From Gordionus sp. m RMFG-2023 (lineage: Eukaryota > Nematomorpha > Gordioida > Chordodea > Parachordodidae): a stretch of DNA of 64,000 bases. Position numbers and translations under genes: made by a program. The notes beneath the pieces are model-generated. The model was not told where the DNA came from, did not search any database, and saw only the letters and a list, made by a program, of their open reading frames with translations. The stretch spans positions 14,609,561 to 14,673,560 of the forward strand of contig NC_088775.1 of assembly GCF_954871325.1 (NCBI RefSeq), in the 5' to 3' direction. Shown here in pieces: positions 1 through 13,500 of this stretch (within the stretch, counting starts at the first letter, position 1; every line of letters starts with the position of its first letter).

Positions 1-640
1 GCAGCAGGCAGCAATTGAACGCCTTTAGAAAATTTTTTATATAAATTGAATTGTAAATGGTAGGATATCTATAGCAGAATGGAAATATTTGCTATATCCA
101 AAAAAGAATTCCGAGAGAGGGTATTAAAGGCATTGGCAAAGTCGATCTTGGATTGTTTTTTAAATGAATATGAGTTAAGTATACCGTGGCCTCACAACCA
201 TAGACAACTCTAACGCCTAGTTGAAAAGGACTCAAGATGAGAGATGCATCACGCCAACAAGGCGCCTAACGGATAGGCAATGAGTCATGCACCAAAAATG
301 AGAGACGCAAAATCTGAAACATCACTAGCCAAAATTTTATTGCAGAAGTTGGTAAGTAAGGTTAGGATTGAAGAATGGAAACATATTAATGGAGAGGGAA
401 TGTCCTGAAGAAATACATGACGAATTCCATCCAGTCCTTGGGTCGAATTACAATGATAGGTAAGGATGGCTTACTTTTTCCTTTGTGAAATTAGTCGCGC
501 AAATGGAGTATGGAGGATCAATAGGATTGATGATAGAGTTAGGAGGTTTGGCGTAAAGCTTGATATAGGTTTTATGAGAGACACCGGCAAGTGAATCATA
601 AGTAGATGCTAACCTAAGCGCACCTTTGATGTTTCGATTA
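1..640. other. Unassigned, moderately GC-richer debris with short coding-like stretches
   Basis: The base composition is less AT-rich than the surroundings. On the + strand a 44-codon stretch starts at the ATG at 79 (MEIFAISKKEFRERVLKALA...) and ends in a stop near 211. On the - strand about 450-640 reads as open (…GALRLASTYDSLAGVSHKTY…). I recognise neither, and neither fits NURF301 exons. They could be a decayed mobile element. Confidence 0.3.
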
Positions 641-1270
641 TCAATTTTTTTTAGAGATAAGGTTAGCTTTGATCATTAATGTATAAAGGTCTGCAAAGTA
701 ATTTTTCACAGCCCAACCTGAGCCCGATTGGAAAAATTTTTTGTCCGAGACCCACCCGAACCCGGGCAGACATTTTTTAGTCCAATCTGACCCGAGCCTG
801 GGCGCACATTTTTTAGTCCAACCCCAATCCAAGCCTGAATAAAATTTTACAATCTGAATTTAAATATTATAATATCAAAAATTTGTGTGTATTTATTTAT
901 CGCCACCTTAAATAAAAGTTTATTTGACGGTTATAATCTAATCAAAAATATATAAAGTTGCATTTAATTTGTAAAAATATTATAAAAAAGTTAAAATACA
1001 ATTGTTTTTAAAAATTACAATAAGCATGATTTATGTCAAATGTTGATGATATAATTAGTTAATATAGAAAAAATATAATAATGAACATATTATAATGACT
1101 TATCATTATCAAAAGTATCACAAAATAAATTATTGTGATATATAAATAATGAGGAGTCCAGTTTATCTGCCTTTAAACGAGTTCTTTTCTCTTCAAAGGC
1201 CCTACCAGAAGCTGAAAATGCACTTTCAGCCTCTTTCTGGGGCATGAGATATCTGGTCATTGGCAAAAAA
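641..1270 (-). mobile_element. Fragment of a hAT DNA transposon (3' end and transposase C-terminus)
   Basis: On the - strand, about 1260 down to 1090, a frame reads AESAFSASGRAFEEKRTRLK followed by ADKLDSSLF. This is the hAT transposase C-terminal dimerisation region. A GC-rich repeated block (680-835, units with CCCGAnCC/GGGC) lies further toward the element end. No intact partner end or target duplication was found, so it is a truncated copy. Its 880-1010 part recurs around the hAT insertion at 54.6-56.1 kb. Confidence 0.7.
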
Positions 1271-1503
1271 ATATTTTATTTTCCTAAGTGAAATCTCAAT
1301 CTAAAACCGATTCTGAAATCGATTTGGCCTGGTAGATAGATGTAAAATTTAACATGTTATATAGTCTATCTCAATTATATAACATTATGATGATAGGAAA
1401 GTTGATAGATAAGATTATGTTAACATTAAGAAGACAGGAAAACGATTATTTATAGATTACTGAGATTATCAATTAATAATACAATTTTTTTTTACTTTAA
1501 TAG

Positions 1504-4500
1504 GTTTGGAAGATGAAAGGAGAAGATTATAGGATTACGGGACATGGAGGTTGGTTTTGGCTCTCCAGAACCAGAGTGCGTGTCTTGCAAAAACCGTATC
1601 ATTCACAAAAAGATCCTAACGCCTACCTCTCCTCATCTTCCTCCTTAATCAACATAAGCGAAGGTTTAAAGGATAAACTTTCAAATTTATACCCAACATT
1701 GCCTTACAATGGGGCTCGTGATGAGGAAAAACAGGCCATTTTCCATAAGCTGTTTGAATATCGTACCCAAACGCACTGCCATGACTTGATTGAACTCGAG
1801 AAGCAAAAGGTCGACTTGACCAACAAGGCCCATAGTTTTGGTTTTATAATCGACGAAAAATGGGAACTTGTAAGAGATGATAACTTACTACTGCCCGTCA
1901 TTAAAACGGAGATAAATACCGAATGGTCAACTAAAGAAGCAGCAGGAGATAAGGAAATCACCCCATTAAAGGACAATATCATTTTCAAATCTGAAAATAA
2001 CGAAACATCCCCGTTCTCGGATCAGCTCTTCAACCTGCCCAATCTTAAGACGACTCCCTTGATAACATCCTTGGCCAACCCACCTCCCTATTTGAATAGT
2101 TTCGTTAATTTTCTGAAATCCACGGATGGTAGTAGTGATCATAATGACAACAAAGTCAACATTACAAATCAAACCAATGATTCGACAAAGATTACACAAA
2201 AAGTTGTCGATGAAGATGCACTCAGCGAATTACATGAAAAGATAATACATTTGCAAGAAAGATTTACGTGTCCCAAGTTTGTAGCCAAACTTTTTCCTGC
2301 CTCTCATGCCCTTTCCATCAGCGCACTTGTGAGGCTCAGTTTGGGCAAAAAGCCTAAAACGAAAAAGGTTTATTCTAAATTGGTCGTTCCCCTAGGATCC
2401 AAGTTTGTATGCAAGAGACACAAAAGGCATAGCATTCTCATACTCCCAGAACATGAAGTAAAACGGCTGTCACGATTCCTTAATCACTATTTTCATACAA
2501 CCATGGGTGGACAAGCTAGCAAGACTGTGGTGTTTAGAAATCCTAAATATTTCGAGGTTCAGGGCTTCCTACCTAGTGCTAAGAATAATCAACAGTTTTG
2601 GCCTTACCTTTGCCCTCGACCCGCCTTTAAAACGAGTAATTTTATCTTAACCAAATTGTGTTTATTTTATTTGATAATTATTATTTTTATATATATTCGA
2701 GTTTATTAAATCATAAAATTAGTCCTATTTGCCCCTCTTTGAAAGCTGACCTCTATAATTTTTAAGTCTTACTCCTATCTCTACCACTCTTATAAACTAA
2801 TTTTAAATTATTAAATTGTCAAATTGATTTAAAACATGATATATAGGATTTTTTTAAAGTAAATTAAGGTCAAAAATTAATGTTAAAACTATGCTAGTAC
2901 ATAATAAATTTTAAATTTACAGTGAATTGCTTTATTGTAACTAATAATTTTACCATAATTTATGATGTAGTAAAAGGTCAACTTAAACCAAATGATAACT
3001 ACAATCCACAGTTGTAACTAGTCCAGTTGACCTCTAGGATACTAATTGATAGTATTTATTTGATAATCTATGTTTATATACACAAAGCTTGGAGATATCG
3101 CACTTGGACTGCCGACTCACTACCAGCCCTGGCTCTCCAACTAAAAATCCTTTACTTTTCTCTTCAGTGGGACGAGATGAGTTCGAAACCTCCCCCTGGC
3201 GGCATACACACTGTTACAAGTGAGGAAGAAATAACGACTACCGAAATCCTCAAGAGAACTGAACCCGTGTATCCTGGACAAGAAGCCAAATACCTGGTCA
3301 GGAAGATAGTGGTACCACTTAACATCAATACTTGCAATGCCGGTAATATCGGAAATACTAATTCTGCAACTGGTTTAGACAAAGATGGTCAAGGCTTGCC
3401 ATCTTTGGGGATGTTTGAAAAGGCAGGGGAATTTGCAGATTTGGGTAATTTTTTTTGCTTTTTATTATTATATTGCACTAATTATTTTTTAAATTATGGT
3501 TATATCAGTAAATTACAGTTTGCGATAAATAAAAAAATTAAGAAAATTCGAAAGTTTTATCAGATTGTGTAAATTTTCTGGTTTTTTAATTATGTATATA
3601 TTTTTTGAATTTTTTTACATTATGATGATGAGCTAGTAAATTACAGTTTTTGGCTATATTAATTTCTTTATTTTGTAACTTCTCTTAGACCAGTTAGTAT
3701 TCATTTTTATTATTTTTAATATTTTCCTTTTTCTTTAAATTATTTATATTTTTTTTCACAGACCTTTTTCCTCCTGAACGAAAAAGCTTAAGAGTCAAAA
3801 AGTCGACGGAACCTGAAATAACTGTCGAGCCAAGTGTAATTGAATCGTGGGTCAAGGAAAGACAACTCTCTCTCTGGCAAATCCAACTCTTTTCTGATAA
3901 GTAATTTTATAAAATAATTTGATTAGTGATCAAAACAAGAAAAAGTTTTACAATCATCAGCTGATATATTTAATTACTATGGGTTGTCCAATATAAATAA
4001 TTACCATTTTTTGTACATATTTCAAAAAGAATTACAATTTGCTAATATTTTATATTTCATTTTTTAAGGCTCGATAAAAGAGTATATATCACGCAAGACA
4101 AAACAAATTCTCCATTTATGCAACCAATCAAACTAAACAATTTAATCGGGAAGACCTCAGAACAAATTAAATTAGAAATTGAAAATCAAATCAGACAACA
4201 ATCTATGAGGTATAATACTTCTTAAGAAAGAAAAATAATATTTTTTATTTTTAAATACTTTTAAGGAAACAAATTGACGATAATTTAATATTAAATTGTT
4301 ATATAACAGGCAAGATATCAATCTAGGGGGAGGGCCTCACCAAGCCATAATGCTCAACATTGGGGGTCTCAATAATACAAACTCCAATACACTTAATCTT
4401 CAAAGTCTACAGAACCTGAATAACAACGTCCTTAAGTTTATCACCCCCATGCAAGCTACCAAATTAGTCCAGGCGCAAAATACAGCCCAAAATTATAAGA

Positions 4501-7500
4501 ATACGAACGCAATTTACCTAGCAGGCAACGTGGACAACAATCTTGGTAACGCGCAAGAAAAAATGAATAACTTTCCACCCAATATTATCATTAAAAGTGA
4601 TGAATGAAATTTTTACATGACATTTGATATGTTTTTACCTAAGATTTAAGGTGGTATTATTTTTGTAAAAGATATTTGAGGCACAATAATGGGACACCTT
4701 CTAAAGCTTTCACTTTTTTGCTGAACCTAAATATCAAAATGTACCTCTTGAAAATATCTTTGTCAATATTTCTTTTATTTTGCTTAGATGGTTTTTATAA
4801 AAAAATATATTCTTTTAAAATAAAGATTTATCTATCCCACAAAATATGATGAAATACAATGTGTCCAACTTGGTCAATATAAATTCTAAAGCACAGTTGG
4901 TTAACATCCAACAAAGTGTTAATAATCTCACATCCACGCCCAATTCACGAAATACTTTGCAAATTAAAACATTAGGACCTGGTAACTTTTAAAACCTTTT
5001 TAAAAATAATATTTGCCATTTTAATAGCGTGGTCATATTTTATAATTAGGCAAATTTAAAATTGAAAGTTTTTTAAAAAAAAACTAGTAATGCTAAAGAC
5101 ACGCTATACTTAATCGGAAATTGAAAATTTTATTTATAAAAAAAATAGGTCAACAGATCATCCGGTTACCCGATGGAAAGCTACAACTTGTAAATATTGC
5201 TTTGCAGAATAATGTCAATACCTCGTTCGTTAACAGTTCATATAATACGACGCCCGTCAAAATAACTACCATGTTATCTCCCACTTCGAATTCTCAGTCA
5301 CTCAATAATATCAGTAATTTTAAGGTATAGTTATTGCTTATTGATTTTTTGGTTTTGAATGGTCATTGAATTGTTTTTAAATACAAAAGCTTTCGAATTC
5401 GATAACACCAAATACTTACGAAGCTCCAACTCATACATCATCCAATGCAACTGGAATAAACTTGCTTACTAGTTACTAATAACTTTTCTATTATATAATA
5501 TATATAAAATATAAATAACCGTTTTGGGATCCGATAATCTTGATTTTACAACCATGATTTAACTTCCGGTCTTTCTTGAAAATGATACTGCAATTTATTT
5601 GAATACATAATTTGCTTGTATTCTCATAAGGTAATCTCAATGCCGATAGTGGAGAGAAAAAATTTGTTTTGACACCTCAGATCACCCAGAAAAGTATGTC
5701 AATAATTAATATATCTTTTGGCTTTAGGTTTAATTTCGATATATAAAATATTAATTTTTCCCACATTACATATATATACATATATATACACACACTTTTT
5801 CTTGAACATAGTCTTGAGGCAAGCTATACTTAACACAACCGACCCCAGCGTTCAGGGAAAGCTGATGGCTTTTCAAAAGGCTCACCAAAATAAACAGAAT
5901 ATGATGAACAAGGCTTCAGCTCTTATCAACAACGCCAAATCAAGTTCTAATTTTGTATCTTCAGGGGGCTATGGCAAAAATCAAAATTTATTCAATAACG
6001 ACAAGTGGCGAGCTAACAATCTAGGTTCTGTAACATCTCAATCTTTATTCAACAACACCGGGTCCACAGGATTAAAATCTTGTTATGCCACCAACCCCAA
6101 CCTAGCTTCATTGAATATTAATAACATCATGAACAGATACAGGTTAAAATAATATGAAATGTAGTTTTTAAAAAATCTTGTCGAAATTAACCATAAAAAA
6201 CTGCCAATTTGTATAATTTATTTTATAAAAAAAAATTAAGACATGCCATCGTTTTTACCCAGGAGGAGAGAGAGGCCAATCAAAGGTTTAATGCCGATTT
6301 ATTAATTCGTTTTTATTTCTTAATTTCCTATTTTATTGTTTTTAATCTAATTAGGGATATAAAAAAAAAACATTTTTTTTAACTTTTTTTTAAAAAAATC
6401 TAAATAAATAAAAGTTGGTTTTTTTAATAACACAATAATTTAAAATAAATGAGTAAATTATAAATTAATTGTGAGAATGAAAATTTATAGCGAAATATTG
6501 GATTACATTTTAAGATGAGAAAAATTTGCAATAAAATCTATATATTTATTTTCCTACTGAATTTTTTTTTAAAGAAACAATTTATTTTCATCCCTAAATA
6601 GAAATTTATTTAAGACCTCATTTATAGTAAACGCGTTATGTTCAAGCGTTGCGTTATTTACAAAATCAAGCCAATAAATAAGTTTCATTTATAAATATGG
6701 AGCTTTTGATGATAACGCTATGATAAATTTTGAAAGTAATATGTTGCGACGTATATTTCAAAAATTATTAACGCTATGAAGAATCAGTTGTGATTTCGAT
6801 AGCGTTAAATAACGCAACGCTTGAACATAACCCGTTTATATAAATAAGGCTTAATACTGATCAATAAAAAAGCATCCTAATTACTTCTCGGATCACAAGT
6901 ATTGTGGACAATTTACCGATGTTGATATTCTTCAAAAATGAATGTTTGGTGCTAAATCTTATTCGATATATTTTTTAAATCGATACATTCCTAACTTGTA
7001 ATATTTTGCATTGTATAAGGTTGGCCGTCGCAGGATTAGTTCTGAAATCAATGCTCGATACCCTCGACAAAAACGAACGTAAAGTGCAAAAGGATCTTTT
7101 AAAGATCCAAAAATTCGAAATCGAAGATAGACGACTAAGCAAAATGACCTTCAATCAAGTTTTTTTCTTTCTTTCAAAAATATAATTTGTCCTGGCTATA
7201 GTCCTTCGAAATCTATTTAAAACTTTGATTATGCGAAAAATTAGTTAACATTTATCATAATTTACGATTAATTAAATAAGAGAAAATGATTATTCAATTG
7301 ATCCTGAAGACTGACAGAAAATAAAAACGAAAAATATTTCAAGAATGATTTAGAATAATACCAAATTAAATAATATGCATTGCATTTTTTTACTTATTTT
7401 GTATATTTGTTATTACGTATACTTAATAAAGTGAACACTATCATAAAAACATTTAATTGAATTTGGCCAGTCAAATATCGATCATTTGATTGAAGCGTAT

Positions 7501-10500
7501 ATGACCAGTCATGTACCCAACCATGATATATTTTAATATCAGTTGATTCGAAAAAAATAAATGTTAATAAGTATTTAACCTCCCTTATCTCTAGGGGAGA
7601 AAAAAAATCTAACTAGGGTTGCCTATAAGAAGCAACACGGATACTGGCCAGACATTTATTTTGAATTTTTATATTTGTGCTGGACCTGAAAAAATTAGAC
7701 ACGATATATAATTTTTTTTACATATTTTTTTTTCATTTTCGATATAGACAATTCTTACAAGGCACAAACAAGCTTTGAGGAAAGATATTCTGAAAAAGCG
7801 CAATTTTTTGGAACACAAATTACAAAGAGAGATTGAGGTATACAGATTATAAATCGTAAATTTTCGTTTATTATAACAAACTTACTCTTAAAATTTTAGA
7901 AAAATATTCCTTAAAATACAGTATACCTATTTCAATAGTGGTCTGCAAAAAGCCCTAAAAAATTGGCTGGGCATCACATTAATACTTTTCATATATTCTG
8001 GTCAAAATTGGGTCTTAATCTGAGGCAGTAATTTCACTAGTTTTTATTTTAGAGGGTATTCAAATTAAATTTAATCATACTGAGAACCTTTTACCCTAAT
8101 GATACTACTGGCTTTGAAAAATATAATGGCATCACTTTACTATTTCTATACTGGGAGGGGATTATAAACGTTAGATTTAATAATTCAAAACAATTTTTTA
8201 TTAAAATATCTTTTTTAGGACGAAATAAGATCCTACCTATTCCCCGCTTTTAACAAACTGGCTCCCAGTTCTCGCCACAAATCTGGGCTCAAGAAACAAA
8301 GGACCTCTAATGAAGTGGACGGAATGAATAATGCAAGCGAAGATCCTAATAAATCCAGCTCTAAAAAACGTAGTTCCAGGAGTAAAGGAGGAAGGAAAAG
8401 AGGAAATGCTGCTAGGTTATTTATTGATTCAAGTTATTCTTAGATGCTTTAGTCTGTATAATTTGGTAATTTTGTATTACTTGCTATCACATAGCTTTAA
8501 ACAAATATGTTTATCGCGGCATATTTTTTAAATATTAATTTAATTATTAATTAACATTTTGGGAAGTATCTAGAAAAAAAATATTACCGTTTCTAACAAT
8601 TGCAATAATTATTATTTAGAAAATCAAGAAAACGCGATTCCGAAACGGATCTTGACGACGAAGACGAGGAAGAAGGCTTTGAGCATTATAACCGAACTAG
8701 TGGAGTGGACCTAGAAAGATATCGGGGTGAAGTGGCTGGGGGCTTTATGGTAGGAGAAGACGATGATGATATAAAGGACGAAGGTCTCCTCTTCCCCTTA
8801 CACAAAAAAGCTTCCTTCAACAGCTCAGGAACTGCAGCAGGTTTATTTATCTTTTTCATGCCTTTTTTTGTTACTGGGTTTATTATTTAATTTTATCTTT
8901 AAATCTTACTCCACTCAATTCTATTCAAACTCTCGAAATCCTCTTATTTATTTACAGCGGAGCTTCCATAGAAGCAAGAGAAGCATTACATCCCTTGAAA
9001 TTTTTCCTACAAAATTCTTAAATAAACTTAATATAATCTATATAATATGTTTAAAAAACGGTTAATCTGACTTCGTTGAAAAAATTGATATTTATAACGT
9101 TAAAAATATTAATATTATTTTTAATACGTTAAAAATTTACTATGTTAAAAAAAATACATGAGGGAAGCAAATTTAATATTACTTATTTTTTTCTAATAAA
9201 TAAAGAAAAGATCAAGCGAATGTATTGTGTATGTTTAAATATAAGCATTGGGGAAGCAAATAAAAAAACTGCTTATTTTTTTAATAAATAAGAGAGAAAA
9301 TTTATTTTATATTATACTTTTTTAAAAAAAAAAATTTTTCTAATTAATGTTTAATAATTGTAATTATATTATTGAAAATTTATTAAGATTATCAGAGTTT
9401 TATAAAAAGTATCCATATCTATATACTATTTCAGAGGTATCTGTAACTGTTTATAGATATTTTTAAGAATTTTGATATACTTTTATTTAACGTTTTTTTA
9501 TCTAAAAAATAAAAATATTAAAGTGTAAATTTTATCTCACATATATATGTGCATATAATTTAAATAGATATATCGTCGGTCTAGAATTGGAGTGCTCCAC
9601 TCGACATTTTCAAAATTTTTGAGTTAGAAAGTGGATAATAACTTATTTATTCTAATTTTTTTATGGTTTGACTAAATTAAAATAAAAACAATTTTTCGAT
9701 AGCTGCTCTAGTAGTAAACTTGATGCTTCGTCACTGTTTATTTATCTTTGCCCCTATTTACCTCCATATATTCCTGTTTTAGCTTTTACTGAATATTTTT
9801 ACTTGTCATTATAAGTGCTTAAGCTCATGTACAGTTTAAAACGTTTGGGGTTTACAAAAATATTTTAACATTTAAATAATTATCACTCAATTTTTTAAAT
9901 AATTACACCTTTTTACCCCCCTTTAAGATCACGACTCTAAACCTTTACTCCCTCCCCACCCAACCATTTCAAAAATCACCTCCCGCGATTCTAAGCAATC
10001 CATCATTACTACATCCCTCACCACTAACGTTCCCTCTGACCATTCCCGCTCTCGCTCTTCAAAGGAGGTTCTCAAGAGAGCTGAGCGAGGTAAAATCAAC
10101 ATGTTCAGCAGGCGTAAAAAGAGCAAAGCAGTTTCATCTAAAGCAACTCACGAGGGTGAAGAGTTGGATCATAACATCAAGGTTGAAAGGGACATTGACG
10201 ACATGAACGGAGAAGACAATAACGATGACAACGCTAATATCTTTGATGCCAGAGAGGAGGAAGTTAATGGCCAATTTAAAGAAAAGCATTCCAATCTATT
10301 GGCCAAAGTTCAGAAAGCCATCTCCAACAACAAGCGTAAACGGATTATGTTCGGGTCAAGTGGAAATGCTGGCGACGAAGATTACGAAAATATGGAAGGC
10401 GCCAGGAGCGTGTATTGCGTCTGCAAAACGGCATACGATCCTACCAAGTAATTTTTATTTAAAATTTGGTTACAATTTTATTTAAATTTACTAGATAGTT

Positions 10501-13500
10501 TATTATATGGGAACAAATTTTAAAAAAAATAGAGATAAGTCACCAAAGAAGACCACCTATTTACAGTTTTTTTAATTCACAGTAAAATGTGTCTATGTAA
10601 GAACTCTTTATAATCCAATAAAACTGCTTATTCCAACAAACATATCAAATTAGGCAATTTATTATTTTATCTTTTAATATTTAGTAAAAGTAATTATTAC
10701 TTAGTCTTATTTTTCCCCCATTACATTTAGATTTCTGAACTGCAATATATGTGCTACCGTTTGAATAATGATTTCTTAATCGATTTATTATACAAGGTTC
10801 TATATCGGTTGCGACAAATGCTCTAACTGGTTCCACGGGGAATGTGTCAACATAACCCCTAAAGAGGCTAAATTGATGGATAGCTATGTATGTATCGAAT
10901 GCAAGCTCAAAGTTGCTAATACCTTCAAACACCAAGCTAAGAGGAGAAAAGTGAATCATAGTGCAACTTCCTCTAAGAGTGGTCATCACAATAATACTGC
11001 CTTTAAAGGGGCTGGAACTAATCAACTCTATTGCATATGCAAACAACCCTACAATGAATCACAGTAATTTAGATGATTTTTTTTGGTCTATAAATACTAC
11101 GAAATTTACATTTGTTTATTGATTGCAGATAATGAATTTAAAAAATTTTAGGATTTAACAAAAATTAAGAATTATCTTATCTTATAAACAATAATTGCCT
11201 AAATAATAAATATATTTATATGTTAGCCACAATGCGTTTTTTCGGCAATGTGTTATTTTTTCAACTTTAAATCATTTAATTTTAAAATTTTATTTTACCT
11301 CTGTGTTCCTTGTTTGGAATACCTACCATATGAATTTCAGACAATTTTACCATGAACTTTTGAACTTAATGTAATTTATATTAGTTTTTCCATAGATTTC
11401 TTATTTAAAATAAAAATGACTCAAAGGTTAACGGCAAACATTACCAGAAAAAGCACATTACGGCTAACATATATATTTATAAAAATTTAATTGAAGTAAT
11501 TTTTTATAATTATCTTTTCTATAAAAAGAATGAATGTAAATTTTTATAATTTTATTTAAAAATATAATTATTCCTAAAAAATTTAGAATTGTTAAATGAT
11601 TCTTATTGTCAAATTTAATATGATTAAATAATCAGTTTTCTAGCACCACAAAATAATCAAATAATATTTGAAACGTTTTTATTAAATATAATTCAATTCC
11701 ACACACAATAAAATCTATGAATATATCATGTCCTTAACATTGGCAAACATAAAAAAATTGGTTTTTCTATAAAGTTATCAAAATTATTACAGAATATTGA
11801 TCATTTAATTTATAAATTGACATTTTTTAGCTTGATCCAATACTTTGAAATTGTATATAAATTTAAAAATGTCATACGATAAATCAAACTAAAATTAACG
11901 ATATATCTTATTGTCTTAAAAGTATTAACGATTACAGAAAATCAGTTAAATCAAACATAGAAAACTTAGATGTGTTTTGGAGAAATTTAAATGTAAAAGA
12001 AAATATTGAAGACAATTTAGATAAAAAACTTAATAGATCAGGATTGCCTAATACAAAGGAATTTTATAAAAATTTGATAATTAAAACAACAGACAATATA
12101 ATCAATGAAATTGATTTTCGGTTGGATACATTAAAAAATATCAAATTCATCGAATTGTTAGATATTAGTAAAATCAAAATATTTATTAGATAATTTAAAC
12201 AATATTCTCAATTTTCGACTTACACAAGCTGGAAACCGAATTAAAGGTAGTGTTTCGGGACGATGAATTTAGAAAGAAAAAGAATGTTAATGATACTTGA
12301 ATTTTCAATATGCATTAATTTGATGAAAAGTTTTAATGAGTTTTGTAAATTATACAACAGCAAGTTCTGAACGGAGTTTTTCATCTTTATAAAGAATTAA
12401 ATCTTATTGCACAAACAGGATGAGCCAAAATCGATTATCGAATCTATCTTGATTGAAAAAAAATTATTAAAAAATCTAGCGATAATAATGCAGTACTTGA
12501 TCATTTTACTCAAAAACAAAGACGAATACCATTTATTTATAAATCTTAATGTTTTTATGGTTTGAGTAATAAAAATAAAATTTTGTACCAGATATGGGGT
12601 ATGGTTAATATAAAATTTAATATGGTTTAAAATTGGAATTAATAAATTTCTATATTCTCCGGCAATGTATATTATTATTGGCCCAAGTTTTACCGATATA
12701 ACTTGCGATTTTATATATCACTTGACCTGTCAAATTCGACAGATTAATTATCTGACAAGTGCATCTATCATGTATTTTATATGTATCTAAAAACTTCTTA
12801 TCAATATTTAAAATTTCGTAATTATATATTTCCCAATTGTTATGTTTTTTTTGTACCATACTTTATTCTTTTTTGAAAAAAATATCTAAATGACCAAAAC
12901 CTTACAGTATAAGATTACCTTTTTAATAAAATATTTATGAAACTGGCGTACTGATTTTTTTTATACTTTAACTTAGATATTCCTATACAAAGGTAATCGT
13001 ACAAAATAAAATTCATGTTTTTTTTCGTCAAACAGATTTTATATTGGTTGTGACAGATGCCAGGATTGGTTTCACGGTAAATGTGTAGGGATATTGCCAA
13101 CCGAGGCTGAGGAAATCGAGGAATATATTTGCCCCAATTGCCAATCTGATAAGGCTCCCAACAACGCTAACCTCAAAAATCTGGATGAAAAAGATTACGA
13201 ACAGTTGCAGAGGCTCGTTAAACAACTTAAGGTTTGTGCTGAATTTTTTTTGCATTATTTGTTTTATTTGGGAGATTTTATTTACATAGGATTAAATTTA
13301 TTATTTAATTCTTGATTCAAAACCAAAGCTTTTTTTAATGCTATATTTACAGTTCACATTTTATTTTTGATCAATATATTCTCCACAAATCTTATTGTAA
13401 AGCATTGATATTATTTTTTGCGAATTTTAATATAATTTACGATTTACTTTCAAATTCAATAATATTCATATTATCTTATGAACAATATAGGGTCATCCTA

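Larger units (their letters stand above)
11027..13142 (+). other. NURF301 PHD finger B (adjacent to the bromodomain)
   Basis: Second C4HC3 finger, split by the 1,972-base intron 11064-13035. It reads [12 protein letters not shown], then [16 protein letters not shown], ending at YICPNC. The Tyr/Tyr/Tyr/Trp cage is complete. It is the closer match to the single C-terminal PHD of vertebrate BPTF, including the linker [16 protein letters not shown] that leads to the bromodomain. The intron sits at the same position and phase as in finger A. Confidence 0.92.

Noticed and set aside
5118-5330. A separate small gene starting near 5121
   Set aside because: It is NURF301 exon 5149-5324, joined in phase to 4826-4981 across a GT-AG intron.
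9929-10126. 65-codon - strand frame
   Set aside because: It is antisense to the phased NURF301 exon 9928-10447.
10681-11046. 121-codon - strand frame
   Set aside because: It is antisense to the PHD exon 10797-11063, which matches NURF301 residue by residue.
12650-12859. 69-codon - strand frame in a NURF301 intron
   Set aside because: No motif and no start context; likely chance next to the hAT scrap.
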